Notes under the pieces: generated by a model
Databases searched by the model: none
Told to the model about the DNA's origin: nothing
The model's input: the letters and a program-made list of their open reading frames with translations, nothing else
Position numbers and translations under genes: made by a program
Part shown: piece after piece, positions 7,375 to 17,205 of the stretch
Numbering within the stretch: the stretch's first letter is position 1
Layout of the letters: the number at the start of each line of letters is the position of its first letter
Source of the DNA: an uncultured Lachnospiraceae bacterium
GTDB taxonomy: Bacteria > Bacillota > Clostridia > Lachnospirales > Lachnospiraceae
Length of the DNA stretch: 64,000 bases
Assembly: GCA_900317555.1 (NCBI GenBank)
Contig: ONHF01000006.1
Location: forward strand, 86,100-150,099
Direction of reading: 5' to 3'

Positions 7375-8739
7375 ATGGAAACCAGAGAAGAGGAAGAGCA
7401 GAAAAATGAAGAACTGCTGGTCAACCTGCTGGAGACCAAGCAATACACGAAATTCAGACAGACCTGTGCTGACTTGCAGGCCGCGGATATCGCGGCGGTC
7501 ATGGATGATCTCGAGGACGAGGATTCCCTCAAGATGTTCCGGATATTACCGAAGAGTATGGCGGCGGATGTTTTCGCGCAGCTCGAGATCGATGATCAGC
7601 AGTATATTATCCGTTCTCTGTCCGACAAGGAGTCCGCGAGCATTATCGATAATCTGATGGCCGACGACGCGACTGACCTTCTGGAGGAAATGCCTGCCAA
7701 CGTCGTAAAGAAAATTCTTGCGAACGCGCGGCCGGACACGCGGGCGGACATTAACCATCTGCTGCGTTACCCGGAGGATTCAGCCGGCTCTGTCATGACG
7801 GTCGAGTTTGTGGATCTTCGGGAAAACATGACCGTCGCAGACGCGATTAACCGAATCCGGGATATCGGGATCGATTCGGAAACGGTCAACATTCTGTATG
7901 TGCTTGACAAGGAAAGAGTGCTGGTCGGAACCGTGGCGCTCCGGTATCTTCTGATCCACAAACAGGAAGAGGTTATCGGTGATTTCATGAATGAGAATGT
8001 CGTCTGCATCGAAACGACGGACGACCAGGAAGAAGCGGCCAAGATGCTGCAGAAGTATGACTTTACGGCCATGCCTGTTGTCGACGGCGAAAAGCGGATG
8101 GTTGGTATCATCACGATCGACGACGTAGTAGATATCATGGAAGAAGAGGCTACTGAAGATATCGAGAAGATGGCCGCGATTGTGCCTTCCGACAAGACGT
8201 ACTTCAAGACTTCGATTTTCGAGACCTACAAGCACCGGATGCCATGGCTTCTGCTTCTGATGATTTCAGCGACGTTCACCGGGGCAATTATTACCAGTTA
8301 TGAAAAAGCGCTTGCCTCGTATGTCGTTCTGACAGCATATATCCCGATGCTGATGGATACGGGCGGGAATGCCGGCTCGCAGGCTTCGGTTTCCATTATC
8401 CGTGCGCTCTCCCTGGATGAAGTGGAGTTCCGGGAACTGCCGAAGGCGATATGGAAGGAGCTGCGCGTAGCGGTCATGTGCGGCATAACTCTTGCTGCGG
8501 TCAATTTTGTCAAGCTCCTGATTGTTGACAGGATTCCCATGGAAATCGCGGCCATTGTCTGTCTGACGCTGGTTGTCGTTGTTATATTCGCAAAGTTCAT
8601 CGGCTGCTGCCTGCCGCTTCTGGCAGACAGAATTCATCTGGATCCCGCAGTCATGGCATCGCCGCTGATAACGACGATTGTTGATGCGGTTTCGCTGCTG
8701 ACTTATTTCCAGATCGCGACGCGCATACTTCACCTGTAA
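7375..8739 (+). CDS. mgtE: MgtE magnesium channel/transporter
   Basis: The 454-residue product has the MgtE order: an acidic helical N domain (about residues 1-130), two CBS domains (about 135-255, with YPEDSAGSVMTVEFVD and TAMPVVDGEKRMVGIITIDD), a linking helix, and five membrane helices from about 285 on. The selectivity and pore signature YIPMLMDTGGNAGSQAS is intact. Members admit Mg2+ when cytosolic Mg2+ is low; the N and CBS domains close the pore when Mg2+ binds. The ATG has a strong GAAGGAGG site. A hairpin terminator separates it from the convergent typA. Confidence 0.95.
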   Translation: METREEEEQKNEELLVNLLETKQYTKFRQTCADLQAADIAAVMDDLEDEDSLKMFRILPKSMAADVFAQLEIDDQQYIIRSLSDKESASIIDNLMADDATDLLEEMPANVVKKILANARPDTRADINHLLRYPEDSAGSVMTVEFVDLRENMTVADAINRIRDIGIDSETVNILYVLDKERVLVGTVALRYLLIHKQEEVIGDFMNENVVCIETTDDQEEAAKMLQKYDFTAMPVVDGEKRMVGIITIDDVVDIMEEEATEDIEKMAAIVPSDKTYFKTSIFETYKHRMPWLLLLMISATFTGAIITSYEKALASYVVLTAYIPMLMDTGGNAGSQASVSIIRALSLDEVEFRELPKAIWKELRVAVMCGITLAAVNFVKLLIVDRIPMEIAAIVCLTLVVVVIFAKFIGCCLPLLADRIHLDPAVMASPLITTIVDAVSLLTYFQIATRILHL

Positions 8740-8748
8740 AATAAAAGA

Positions 8749-8795
8749 GAGGGCGCATACCTCATGAAGGATTCGTTCATGGGGTATGCGCCCTC
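8749..8795. terminator. Bidirectional terminator between mgtE and typA
   Basis: A long inverted repeat (GAGGGCGCATACC and its complement, with CATGAA/TTCATG inside). The - side runs into CTCTTTTATTTT, the + side into GTTATTTCC, so it can stop both convergent transcripts. Confidence 0.85.
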
Positions 8796-8868
8796 GTTAT
8801 TTCCATTAATATAATAACAGCGAACAGCGGGCCGGCCCGGCTGTGCTTAACTGCGGCAGGCTCCGGTT

Positions 8869-10716
8869 TTATCCCTGCGCCTGTGCCTTCATATTCGCCG
8901 CAATGTTCGCGCGCTTTCTGAGCCGTGGATCCAGAATCTTCTTTCTAAGACGCAGATGCTTTGGCGTGACTTCCAGAAGCTCGTCCGTATCCACATATTC
9001 GATTGCCTGTTCCAGCGACATGATTCTGGGGGGAACAAGACGAAGCGCCTCATCGGAAGAAGAGGTACGCGTATTGGTCAGATGTTTGGTCTTGCAGACA
9101 TTGACTTCAACATCTTCGGACTTGGCGGACTGGCCGATAATCATGCCGGAGTAAACTTCTTCGCCTGCGCCGATAAACAGGACACCGCGTTCCTGCGCGT
9201 TATACAGTCCGTAGGTAACGGCAGTGCCGGACTCGAAGGCAATCAGGGAGCCGGTCTTTCTGTACGCGATATCGCCCTTGTACGGCTCGTAATCGAGGAA
9301 AATAGTATTCAGAATACCGTTCCCCTTGGTATCCGTCATAAACATGCCGCGGTAGCCGATCAGTCCTCTCGAAGGAATATGGAATTCCAGCCTGGTGTAA
9401 CCGCCGTTGGCCTTGCCCATGTTGATCAGCTCGCCCTTTCTGCGGCCGAGCTCCTGAATGACATTGCCTGCAAATTCTTCAGGGACATCGATGATGGCTT
9501 CTTCGATGGGCTCAAGCTTTTTGCCGTTTTCATCGTAGTGATAGATGACTTCCGCCTTGGAGACCGCGAATTCATAGCCTTCGCGGCGCATAGTCTCGAT
9601 CAGAACCGAAAGATGCAGCTCGCCGCGGCCGGAGACCTTGAAGGTATCGGTCGAATCGGTGTCCTCCACGCGAAGAGACACATCGGTATTCAGTTCCCGC
9701 ATCAGTCTTTCGCGGATATGGCGGGATGTAATATACTTGCCGTCCTTGCCGGCAAGCGGAGAGTCGTTGACACAGAAGGTCATCGAAATCGTGGGGTCTT
9801 CGATCTTGGGGAAAGGAATGGCCTCTACTTTTTCGGGGCCGCAGATCGTATCGCCTATATGCAGCTCATCGATACCGGAGATGGCAACGATCGATCCCAT
9901 TTTCGCTTCCTGCACCGGAACCTTCTGCAGGCCCTCGAACTCATACAGCGTGTTGATTTTGCACTTGACGAGCTTGTCATGGTCGTGATGGTTAACAAGG
10001 ACAACATCCTGACCGACCCTGATCGTGCCATTGGATACCTTGCCGATACCGATCCGTCCGACATACTCGTTGTAGTCGATCGTGGAGATCAGTACCTGTG
10101 TCGGCGCGTCCGGATCTCCTTCCGGCGCCGGGATATGGTTAATGATGGTCTCGAACAGGGGCTTCATGGACACTCCCGGGCTGCCGAGGTCCAGCGTAGC
10201 GATTCCGCTTTTAGCGGATGCGAAAACAAACGGGCAGTCCAGCTGATCGTCGTTCGCGCCAAGGTCCATCAGAAGTTCGAGAACTTCATCGATGACCTGT
10301 GTCGGACGCGCACCCGGGCGGTCGATCTTGTTGATGCAGACAATGATTGAGAGGCCGAGGGCCATCGCCTTGGACAAAACAAACCTCGTCTGGGGCATCG
10401 GTCCCTCAAACGCGTCGACAACAAGCACGACGCCATCCACCATTTTGAGGACACGCTCGACTTCGCCGCCGAAGTCCGCGTGACCGGGGGTGTCCAGAAT
10501 GTTGATTTTCACGCCGTTATAATTCACGGCTGTATTTTTACTGGTAATTGTGATGCCGCGTTCACGCTCGATCGCGCCGGAATCCATGACTCTGTCCACA
10601 ACTGCCTGATTTTCGCGGAAAACACCGCTCTGGCGCAGAAGCCCGTCGACAAGCGTTGTTTTGCCGTGGTCGACATGGGCAATAATCGCGACATTTCTTA
10701 CGTCTTCTCTTTTCAT
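8869..10716 (-). CDS. typA: Translational GTPase TypA/BipA
   Basis: A 615-residue ribosome-associated GTPase of the EF-G-like group, needed for growth in cold or stress and involved in 50S assembly. The G domain shows [15 protein letters not shown] (P loop), [15 protein letters not shown] and NKIDRPGA. The EF-G domains III/V and the TypA-specific C-terminus ([32 protein letters not shown]) follow. Length is that of the family. AGAGG stands before the ATG. It is the only long - strand gene between queT and the AAA gene, and it is divergent from pyrH with separate promoters in the 228-base gap. Confidence 0.96.
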   Translation of the reverse strand: MKREDVRNVAIIAHVDHGKTTLVDGLLRQSGVFRENQAVVDRVMDSGAIERERGITITSKNTAVNYNGVKINILDTPGHADFGGEVERVLKMVDGVVLVVDAFEGPMPQTRFVLSKAMALGLSIIVCINKIDRPGARPTQVIDEVLELLMDLGANDDQLDCPFVFASAKSGIATLDLGSPGVSMKPLFETIINHIPAPEGDPDAPTQVLISTIDYNEYVGRIGIGKVSNGTIRVGQDVVLVNHHDHDKLVKCKINTLYEFEGLQKVPVQEAKMGSIVAISGIDELHIGDTICGPEKVEAIPFPKIEDPTISMTFCVNDSPLAGKDGKYITSRHIRERLMRELNTDVSLRVEDTDSTDTFKVSGRGELHLSVLIETMRREGYEFAVSKAEVIYHYDENGKKLEPIEEAIIDVPEEFAGNVIQELGRRKGELINMGKANGGYTRLEFHIPSRGLIGYRGMFMTDTKGNGILNTIFLDYEPYKGDIAYRKTGSLIAFESGTAVTYGLYNAQERGVLFIGAGEEVYSGMIIGQSAKSEDVEVNVCKTKHLTNTRTSSSDEALRLVPPRIMSLEQAIEYVDTDELLEVTPKHLRLRKKILDPRLRKRANIAANMKAQAQG

Positions 10717-10787
10717 CGTCAGAAACCTCTTTACTATTTGCCTCGATGAATGAACATCTGTTTGTTCTTCTACAATAAAACCGATCT

Positions 10788-10816
10788 ATTTTAACATTGA
10801 AACAGTCTTTATGCAA
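10788..10816 (-). promoter_or_regulatory. Promoter of typA
   Basis: On the - strand TTGCAT (10811-10816), 17 bases, then TAAAAT (10788-10793). The leader to the typA ATG is about 65 bases. Confidence 0.7.
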
Positions 10817-10841
10817 CGGATGAAAAAAAGGAGACAATTCT

Positions 10842-10870
10842 TTGATACCCCTTGGGAGATATGGTAAGAT
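10842..10870 (+). promoter_or_regulatory. Promoter of the pyrH-frr-uppS block
   Basis: TTGATA (10842-10847), 17 bases, then TAAGAT (10865-10870). A small hairpin (CGGAA/TTCCG) lies in the 70-base leader before the pyrH ATG. Confidence 0.7.
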
Positions 10871-10944
10871 TGTTTTGATTCGGAAGTTTTCCGATTCGAA
10901 TTTATTTCAGGCCGTTAGACCGGCAGAAGGGACCGGATATTATC

Positions 10945-11643
10945 ATGAGCAGAATTATCCTGAAACTCAGCGGAGAAGCGCTGGCGGGCAGCAAGGGAAC
11001 CGGATTTGACGAGGAGACGGTCCGCGGCGTCGCGCTGCAGGTGAAGACTCTTGTAGACAAGGGAACGCAGGTGGGCGTCGTCATCGGCGGCGGCAATTTC
11101 TGGAGAGGACGCACGGGCACGGAAATCGACCGCGTGAAGTCCGACCAGATCGGAATGCTCGCGACGGTCATGAACTGCATTTATGTATCGGAAATTTTCC
11201 GCGGCGAGGGCATGCTGACGAATATTCTGACCCCGTTTGAAATCGGCGGTTTTACAAAGCTTTTTTCAAAGGACCGTGCGAACAAGTATTTTGAGCGGAA
11301 CATGGTCGTATTCTTTGCCGGCGGGACCGGACATCCGTATTTTTCAACCGATACGGGCGTTCTGCTGCGAGCCATCGAGGTGGATGCAGATGCTGTTCTG
11401 ATGGCGAAGAATATTGACGGCGTCTATGACAGTGATCCCGCGAAGAACAAAAATGCGGTCCGTTTTGACCGGCTGTCCATTGACGACGTAATCAGCAGAA
11501 ATCTGCAGGTCATCGACATGACGGCATCGATTCTTGCGAGGGACAACAAGATGCCCCTGCGTATCTTTGATCTGAATGAAAAGGATGGCATTATCAGAGC
11601 GGCATCCGGAGACTTTAACGGTACAACAATTACGGTAGACTGA
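10945..11643 (+). CDS. pyrH: Uridylate kinase
   Basis: UMP kinase (232 residues) of the amino-acid-kinase fold, phosphorylating UMP to UDP with ATP. Visible motifs are LKLSGEAL near the N-terminus, VVIGGGNFWRGR, GTGHPYFSTDT, and the AKNIDGVYDSDPAKN nucleotide region. Length is typical for bacterial PyrH. In many Firmicutes rpsB and tsf precede it; here they do not, and the block has its own promoter. frr follows after 18 bases. Confidence 0.96.
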   Translation: MSRIILKLSGEALAGSKGTGFDEETVRGVALQVKTLVDKGTQVGVVIGGGNFWRGRTGTEIDRVKSDQIGMLATVMNCIYVSEIFRGEGMLTNILTPFEIGGFTKLFSKDRANKYFERNMVVFFAGGTGHPYFSTDTGVLLRAIEVDADAVLMAKNIDGVYDSDPAKNKNAVRFDRLSIDDVISRNLQVIDMTASILARDNKMPLRIFDLNEKDGIIRAASGDFNGTTITVD

Positions 11644-11661
11644 TTACAGGGAGGTTACATT

Positions 11662-12219
11662 ATGGCAAACGAGAAGATCAAGGCTTACGAAGAGAAGATG
11701 ACAAAAGCGGTGAATTTCCTCGATACGGAGCTGGCTGCCGTAAGGGCAGGCCGCGCGAATCCGCATGTGCTGGACCGCATCCGCGTGGATTATTACGGCA
11801 CACCGACACCGCTCCAGCAGGTGGCGAATATTTCGGTTCCGGAAGCGAGAATCATTCAGATTCAGCCCTGGGACAAGAATCTTGTCAAGGATATTGTGCG
11901 CGCGATCAATATGTCCGATATCGGCATCAATCCGACGCCGGACGCGACGACGGTAAGGCTTGTTTTCCCGGAACTGACAGAGGACAGACGTAAAGAGCTG
12001 GTCAAGGATGTAAGGAAGAAAGGCGAGGAAGCCAAGAACGCCATCCGCAATATTAGAAGAGACGGAAACGAGGACTTCAAGAAGCAGAAGAAGGCCGGCG
12101 AAGTCTCCGAAGATGTCATTGCCGATCTGACAGACGAACTGCAGAAAGTTACTGACAAATATATAGGGCAGGTCGATGCGATGATCGAGAACAAGCAGAA
12201 GGAACTGATGACCGTCTGA
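11662..12219 (+). CDS. frr: Ribosome recycling factor
   Basis: At 185 residues this is a full-length RRF, which with EF-G splits the post-termination 70S complex. The conserved N-terminal VRAGRANPHVLD, the YYGTPTPLQQVANISVPE strand region and the C-terminal GNEDFKKQKKAGEVSED helix are present. GGGAGG precedes the ATG. The pyrH-frr pair is the usual bacterial order. Confidence 0.97.
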   Translation: MANEKIKAYEEKMTKAVNFLDTELAAVRAGRANPHVLDRIRVDYYGTPTPLQQVANISVPEARIIQIQPWDKNLVKDIVRAINMSDIGINPTPDATTVRLVFPELTEDRRKELVKDVRKKGEEAKNAIRNIRRDGNEDFKKQKKAGEVSEDVIADLTDELQKVTDKYIGQVDAMIENKQKELMTV

Positions 12220-12258
12220 TCAAAGGAGGTCTGCCTGCGGACGCGGGAAGGATGCACC

Positions 12259-12978
12259 ATGGCTGATACACAGAGAAAGATTCCGGCGCATGTCGCAATT
12301 ATCATGGACGGCAACGGGCGCTGGGCGAAGAAAAGAGGACTGCCGCGCACGATGGGACACGCGCAGGGAGCGAAGGTTGTCGAGCAGATTCTGGAAGACG
12401 CGGACCATATGGGAATCCGGTATCTGACCGTATATGCGTTTTCGACCGAAAACTGGACAAGGCCCGGCACGGAGGTAAAGGCGCTGATGAACCTGCTCCG
12501 TACCTATATGAAAACGTCGCTCGCCAAGTGCGCGAAGAACAATGTGCGGATCCGTGTGATCGGGGATAAGTCGAGACTGGATCCGGATCTGCAGGATTCG
12601 ATCCGGACGCTGGAAGAGGCAACGAAGAATAATACCGGCATCGGCTTTCAGATCGCAATCAATTACGGATCAAGGGACGAGATAACCAGAGCTGTCCGGA
12701 AGATCGCGCAGAAAACGGCTGCGGGAGAACTGCGTCCGGAGGATATTACGGAAGAGACAATTTCGGATGCGCTGGATACCGCGGGAATTCCGGACCCGGA
12801 TCTGCTGATCCGCACCTGCGGTGAGGAGCGGCTTTCAAACTTCCTGATGTGGCAGCTTTCGTATTCCGAAATGTATTTTACGGATACGGCGTGGCCGGAC
12901 TTTACAAAGGAAGAGCTCGAAAAGGCAGTGGACGCGTATAACCACAGGGAGAGAAGATTCGGAGGTCTTACGCAGTGA
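12259..12978 (+). CDS. uppS: Isoprenyl transferase (undecaprenyl diphosphate synthase)
   Basis: The 239-residue cis-prenyltransferase extends farnesyl diphosphate with isopentenyl diphosphate to make the C55 lipid carrier of cell-wall synthesis. The catalytic Asp lies in IIMDGNGRWAKKRGLPR; other family motifs are YAFSTENWTRP and the substrate-binding RTCGEERLSNFLMWQ. The Cys in RTCGE replaces the more usual Ser. Length is normal. Its stop overlaps the GTG of cdsA by 4 bases, so translation of the two is coupled. FPP for it comes from ispA at 51.8 kb. Confidence 0.95.
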   Translation: MADTQRKIPAHVAIIMDGNGRWAKKRGLPRTMGHAQGAKVVEQILEDADHMGIRYLTVYAFSTENWTRPGTEVKALMNLLRTYMKTSLAKCAKNNVRIRVIGDKSRLDPDLQDSIRTLEEATKNNTGIGFQIAINYGSRDEITRAVRKIAQKTAAGELRPEDITEETISDALDTAGIPDPDLLIRTCGEERLSNFLMWQLSYSEMYFTDTAWPDFTKEELEKAVDAYNHRERRFGGLTQ

Positions 12979-13832
12979 AACAAAGAGTTATCAGCGGCGT
13001 TATCATCTTCATTCTCGCGGTTGCGCTGGGGTTGATTGGCGGCATCCCTCTTGCGGCGGTGCTGGCAGTCTGCTCGATGATCGGCTTCTATGAAATGACA
13101 AGAGTGCTGCAGGTCCACGGGAAGGAAGAGCGCTTCAATGTTCTTGAAGTAACAGGAGAAGTCTGGGCCGCGCTCTACTGGGGACTGCTTGTGTATCTGA
13201 GCATGAAGGACAACACGGACCGCTTTGTATCGGAGGCAAATTCCCTGGCCCTTCTTTGCATTTTCGGCGTATTCTTTGTGAACATGGGAATCTATGTTTT
13301 TACGTTTCCGAAGTATGAAGCGTCGCAGGTCATCGGTTCCGTGTTTGCGTTTTTGTATATTCCGATCATGATTTCGTGCATCTACCGTTCGATTTTTCTG
13401 CCGGCCGGACGCTTTGTATACGCACTGATCTTTTTCTGTTCCTGGATCTGCGATACCTGCGCGTGGGCTGTCGGGAGACTCTGCGGCCGGCATAAGATGG
13501 CGCCGGTTCTGTCTCCGAAGAAGACGGTGGAAGGCGCGATCGGCGGCATTGCGGGCAGCACGGCTCTGTGCGCAGGCGCGGCAGCGGTTGTAAGGATGCT
13601 GTATCCCGGTACGGATTTTATGGCAGAATTCATCATCATCGGCATTGCCGGCAGCATCATCAGCATGACAGGAGATCTTGCAGCTTCCGCGATCAAGCGC
13701 AACCACAATATCAAGGATTACGGGAAGATTATCCCCGGTCACGGGGGAATCATGGACCGGTTTGACAGTATCATCTTTACGGCGCCGGCAATTTATTATC
13801 TGGGCGTTCTGCTCCTGACGATTCTGCGCTGA
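12975..13832 (+). CDS. cdsA: Phosphatidate cytidylyltransferase
   Basis: A 285-residue integral membrane enzyme making CDP-diacylglycerol from phosphatidic acid and CTP, the branch point of phospholipid synthesis. About eight hydrophobic helices are visible. The CDS signature near the C-terminus reads GDLAASAIKRNHNIKDYGK then PGHGGIMDRFDS. LSPKKTVEGAIGG is also typical. The start is GTG and overlaps uppS by 4 bases. Confidence 0.95.
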   Translation: MKQRVISGVIIFILAVALGLIGGIPLAAVLAVCSMIGFYEMTRVLQVHGKEERFNVLEVTGEVWAALYWGLLVYLSMKDNTDRFVSEANSLALLCIFGVFFVNMGIYVFTFPKYEASQVIGSVFAFLYIPIMISCIYRSIFLPAGRFVYALIFFCSWICDTCAWAVGRLCGRHKMAPVLSPKKTVEGAIGGIAGSTALCAGAAAVVRMLYPGTDFMAEFIIIGIAGSIISMTGDLAASAIKRNHNIKDYGKIIPGHGGIMDRFDSIIFTAPAIYYLGVLLLTILR

Positions 13833-13869
13833 AGCGCATACGAAGGGACAAGAGAAGAAGGAGTTTGTT

Positions 13870-15033
13870 GTGAAAAAACGACTGGTGATTATCGGTTCCA
13901 CAGGTTCCATCGGGACACAGACGCTGGATATTGTGCGCGCATATCCGGAGGAACTGGAGGTTACGGCTCTTGCGGCCGGCCGGAACACGAAGCGGATGGA
14001 AGAGCAGATCCGCGAGTTTCGTCCGAAGGTAGTCTGCATGTGGGATGAAAAGGCGGCAGGAGAAGTCAGAGAACTTGTCCGTGACCTTCCGGTCCGTGTT
14101 GTCTGCTCGATGGAAGGACTGCTCGAGGAGGCGGCGCTTCCGGATTACGACATTTTTCTGAATGCGGTTGTCGGCATGATCGGCATCCGTCCGACGCTGG
14201 AAGCGATCCGCTGCGGTAAGACAATTGCGCTTGCCAACAAGGAGACGCTGGTAGCGGCAGGACATCTGATTATGCCCGCGGTGAAGGAGGCTGGTGTATC
14301 GCTGCTTCCTGTCGACTCCGAACACAGCGCGATTTTCCAGTGCATGAACGGAGAGCCGAGGCACAGAATCCGTAAAATCCTGCTGACCTGTTCCGGCGGA
14401 ACTTTCCGCGGAAAGAAGCGTGAGGAGCTTGTCGGCATGCATGCTGCACAGGCGCTCAACAATCCCAACTGGAACATGGGCGCCAAGGTTACGATTGATT
14501 CCGCAAGCCTTGTCAATAAAGGCCTCGAAGTCATGGAAGCCAGATGGCTGTTTGATGTGGACGTGGATCACATTCAGGTTGTCGTGCAGCCGCAGTCCAT
14601 TCTGCACTCCGCGGTTGAATATGTGGACGGCTCCGTGATGGCGCAGCTCGCGTCTCCGGACATGCATCTGCCGATTCAGTACGCGCTGTTTTATCCGGAC
14701 AGAATGCCTCTGAAAATTCAGCCCCTTGACCTGTTTGCGGTACGTGACCTTCATTTTGAACGGCCGGATACCGAGACTTTCCGGGGACTTCCGCTTGCTT
14801 ACAGAGCGGCGCGCGCCGGCGGCAGCATGCCGACGGTATTCGACGCCGCGGGTGAGGAGGCGGTCAGCCGCTTTATGAAGGATGAAATCGAGTTCCTGGA
14901 TATCTATGATCTGATTGAAGGCGCAATGGACGCGCACCATGTTCAGGAGAACCCGACACTCGATGAAATTCTGTGCGCGGAGCAGGAAGCGCGGGACTAT
15001 GTGCGCCGCGCGGTTTCTCTGGTCGGGCGCTGA
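13870..15033 (+). CDS. dxr: 1-deoxy-D-xylulose 5-phosphate reductoisomerase
   Basis: Dxr (387 residues) converts DXP to MEP with NADPH in the MEP isoprenoid route. It has the NADPH site GSTGSIGTQTLDIV at the N-terminus, the metal/substrate region VDSEHSAIFQ, and SGGTFRG with NNPNWNMGAKVTIDSAS following. The start is GTG, with AGAAGGAG about 10 bases before it. Its partners dxs, ispG and ispA are also in the window, so the organism uses MEP rather than mevalonate. Confidence 0.96.
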   Translation: MKKRLVIIGSTGSIGTQTLDIVRAYPEELEVTALAAGRNTKRMEEQIREFRPKVVCMWDEKAAGEVRELVRDLPVRVVCSMEGLLEEAALPDYDIFLNAVVGMIGIRPTLEAIRCGKTIALANKETLVAAGHLIMPAVKEAGVSLLPVDSEHSAIFQCMNGEPRHRIRKILLTCSGGTFRGKKREELVGMHAAQALNNPNWNMGAKVTIDSASLVNKGLEVMEARWLFDVDVDHIQVVVQPQSILHSAVEYVDGSVMAQLASPDMHLPIQYALFYPDRMPLKIQPLDLFAVRDLHFERPDTETFRGLPLAYRAARAGGSMPTVFDAAGEEAVSRFMKDEIEFLDIYDLIEGAMDAHHVQENPTLDEILCAEQEARDYVRRAVSLVGR

Positions 15034-15060
15034 AAAGGGCTTCACCTTCGTTATTTGCCT

Positions 15061-16119
15061 ATGATTGTCAGTATTATCACATTTTTTATTATATTCTCGG
15101 TTATAGTTATCGGTCATGAATTCGGTCATTTCGCGATTGCCAGAAGAAACGGCATCCGTGTGACCGAATTTGATATCGGTATGGGTCCTCTCCTCTGGCA
15201 TAAGAAAAGGGGGGATACGGACTTCTGCATCAGGCTGCTGCCTGTCGGAGGTGCCTGTATCTTTGACGGTGCCGACGCGCTCGCTGATGGAGTGAGTGAA
15301 GAGGAGATGGACGAACATGCCTATCCGCGCGCGGGTGTGTTTGCCAGAATGGCAACGGTCCTCGGCGGTCCGTTCATGAACTTCCTTCTTGGATTTGTTT
15401 TCGCGCTGATCATTGTCGCGTTCAGCGGAACGGATCTTCCGGTCGTCTATCAGGTGCAGAAAGATTCGGCGGCGCAGGAAGCAGGAATTGAAGCGGGAGA
15501 TACAATCACGAAAATCAACGGAGAGCCGATCCATTTGTACCGAGAGGTGCAGCTCTTTTCGATGATGAATTACGGAGAGCCACTGCGCATCACATTCAAA
15601 CGGGGAGATCAGACCAAAGAGATCACGCTGACGCCGAAGTACAGCAAGGAGGATAACCGGTATTACATCGGCCTGGTGGGGTCGGGCAGTTATGTCCGTA
15701 CCGGGCCGCTGCAGACGTTCCGGTACGCGTATTATGAGGCACTGTACTGGGTACGCGCGACATTCAAGTCGCTGGGGCTGATTGTGCGCGGACATTTCCA
15801 CGCGGATGATCTGTCCGGGCCCGTCGGCATTGTCAAAGTCGTGGATGATACATATACGGAGTCGAAACCCTACGGACTGCCTGCGGTACTGCTCTCGTTC
15901 CTGAGTCTTTCCACGCTCCTCTCGATCAACCTCGGCATTATGAATCTGCTGCCTTTTCCCGCGCTGGACGGCGGACGGCTGGTTCTTCTGATTATCGAAG
16001 CCATCCGCGGGAAGAAACTCAATCCAAGGTATGAAGGGTATATTACTATGGCCGGTGCCATGATGCTGATTGCCCTGATGATATTCGTGCTGTTCAATGA
16101 TATCACTAAGTTTTTCTGA
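15061..16119 (+). CDS. rseP: RseP/RasP family site-2 protease
   Basis: A 352-residue intramembrane zinc metalloprotease. HEFGH in the first membrane helix and LLPFPALDGGR near the C-terminus carry the zinc ligands; a PDZ domain (about residues 120-195, with AGIEAGDTITKINGEPI) lies between. It would cut membrane-embedded substrates such as anti-sigma factors or leftover signal peptides. The start is uncertain: ATG 15061 gives MIVSIITFF, an in-frame TTG stands at 15055, and neither has a good ribosome site at normal distance. The place between dxr and ispG is standard in Clostridia. Confidence 0.92.
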   Translation: MIVSIITFFIIFSVIVIGHEFGHFAIARRNGIRVTEFDIGMGPLLWHKKRGDTDFCIRLLPVGGACIFDGADALADGVSEEEMDEHAYPRAGVFARMATVLGGPFMNFLLGFVFALIIVAFSGTDLPVVYQVQKDSAAQEAGIEAGDTITKINGEPIHLYREVQLFSMMNYGEPLRITFKRGDQTKEITLTPKYSKEDNRYYIGLVGSGSYVRTGPLQTFRYAYYEALYWVRATFKSLGLIVRGHFHADDLSGPVGIVKVVDDTYTESKPYGLPAVLLSFLSLSTLLSINLGIMNLLPFPALDGGRLVLLIIEAIRGKKLNPRYEGYITMAGAMMLIALMIFVLFNDITKFF

Positions 16120-16134
16120 TAAAAGGAGGCCGCT

Positions 16135-17193
16135 ATGGCTTATCGTGATCATACAAAGGTGGTAAAAGTCGGAAATGTACTGATCGGAGGTGGAAATCCG
16201 ATTGCGATCCAGTCGATGACAAATACCAGAACCGAAGATGTAAACGCGACCGTGCAGCAGATTCTGCGCCTCGAAGAAGCAGGCTGTGAGATAATCCGTT
16301 CCACGGTTCCGAATGAGCGCGCCGCGAAGGCAATCGCAAAAATCCGCAGTCAGATTCACATTCCGCTCGTCGCGGATATTCATTTTGACTACAAAATGGC
16401 AATTGCCGCGATCGAAAACGGCGCAGACGCAATCCGGATCAATCCCGGCAACATCGGTTCGGAAGAGCGTATCGATGCGGTTGTTTCCTGCGCGAAAGAG
16501 CATGGTACACCGATCCGCGTCGGTGTCAATTCAGGCTCGCTCGAGAAAAATCTGGTTGAAAAATACGGCGGCGTTACCCCGGAAGGCCTTGTGGAGAGCG
16601 CGCTGGACAAGGTTCACATGGTCGAGAGAGCAGGCTTTGATCAGATTGTCATCAGTATTAAATCATCGGATGTACTGACAGCGGTCAAAGCGCACGAGCT
16701 GTTAGCACAGAAGACCGATTATCCTCTGCATGTCGGCATTACGGAAGCAGGCACTGTTTACGGAGGCAACATCAAGTCCGCGATAGGACTTGGTATCATC
16801 CTGTACGAGGGAATCGGAGACACGATCCGCGTTTCACTGTCCGGAGATCCGGTAGAAGAAGTGCGGACCGCCAGACAGATTCTCCGGGATCTGAAGCTGC
16901 GGACGGGCGGAGTTGAAGTAACGAGCTGTCCGACCTGCGGCAGAACCAGAATTGATCTGATCGGACTTGCCAATCAGGTCGAAAAAATGGTCGAGAAATA
17001 CCCTTATAATATCAAGGTCGCGGTCATGGGCTGTGCCGTCAACGGCCCCGGAGAAGCGAAGGAAGCCGATATCGGAATCGCGGGCGGCGACGGCGAAGGT
17101 CTTCTGATTAAAAAGGGGCAGATCGTCCGAAAGGTTCCGGAGGACGAGCTTTTGTCTGTTTTGAAGGACGAGCTGGATCACTGGCAGTCGTAA
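16135..17193 (+). CDS. ispG: 4-hydroxy-3-methylbut-2-en-1-yl diphosphate synthase
   Basis: IspG (352 residues) is the [4Fe-4S] enzyme of the seventh MEP step. The TIM-barrel N-terminus starts with QSMTNTRTEDVNATV. The C-terminal cluster domain carries the cluster cysteines in SCPTCGRTRID and MGCAVNGPGEAKEAD. Length fits the short bacterial form without the plant insertion. AAAGGAGG precedes the ATG. polC begins 12 bases after its stop. Confidence 0.96.
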   Translation: MAYRDHTKVVKVGNVLIGGGNPIAIQSMTNTRTEDVNATVQQILRLEEAGCEIIRSTVPNERAAKAIAKIRSQIHIPLVADIHFDYKMAIAAIENGADAIRINPGNIGSEERIDAVVSCAKEHGTPIRVGVNSGSLEKNLVEKYGGVTPEGLVESALDKVHMVERAGFDQIVISIKSSDVLTAVKAHELLAQKTDYPLHVGITEAGTVYGGNIKSAIGLGIILYEGIGDTIRVSLSGDPVEEVRTARQILRDLKLRTGGVEVTSCPTCGRTRIDLIGLANQVEKMVEKYPYNIKVAVMGCAVNGPGEAKEADIGIAGGDGEGLLIKKGQIVRKVPEDELLSVLKDELDHWQS

Positions 17194-17205
17194 TGAGGTT
17201 TTGTT

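Noticed and set aside
8956-10350. A 464-codon + strand frame opposite typA
   Set aside because: Antisense to an intact, conserved gene; no start signal or motif.
13777-16503. A 908-codon open frame on the - strand
   Set aside because: It lies fully antisense to cdsA, dxr, rseP and ispG, is rich in His/Arg as expected from reversed codons, has no family motif and no ribosome site.
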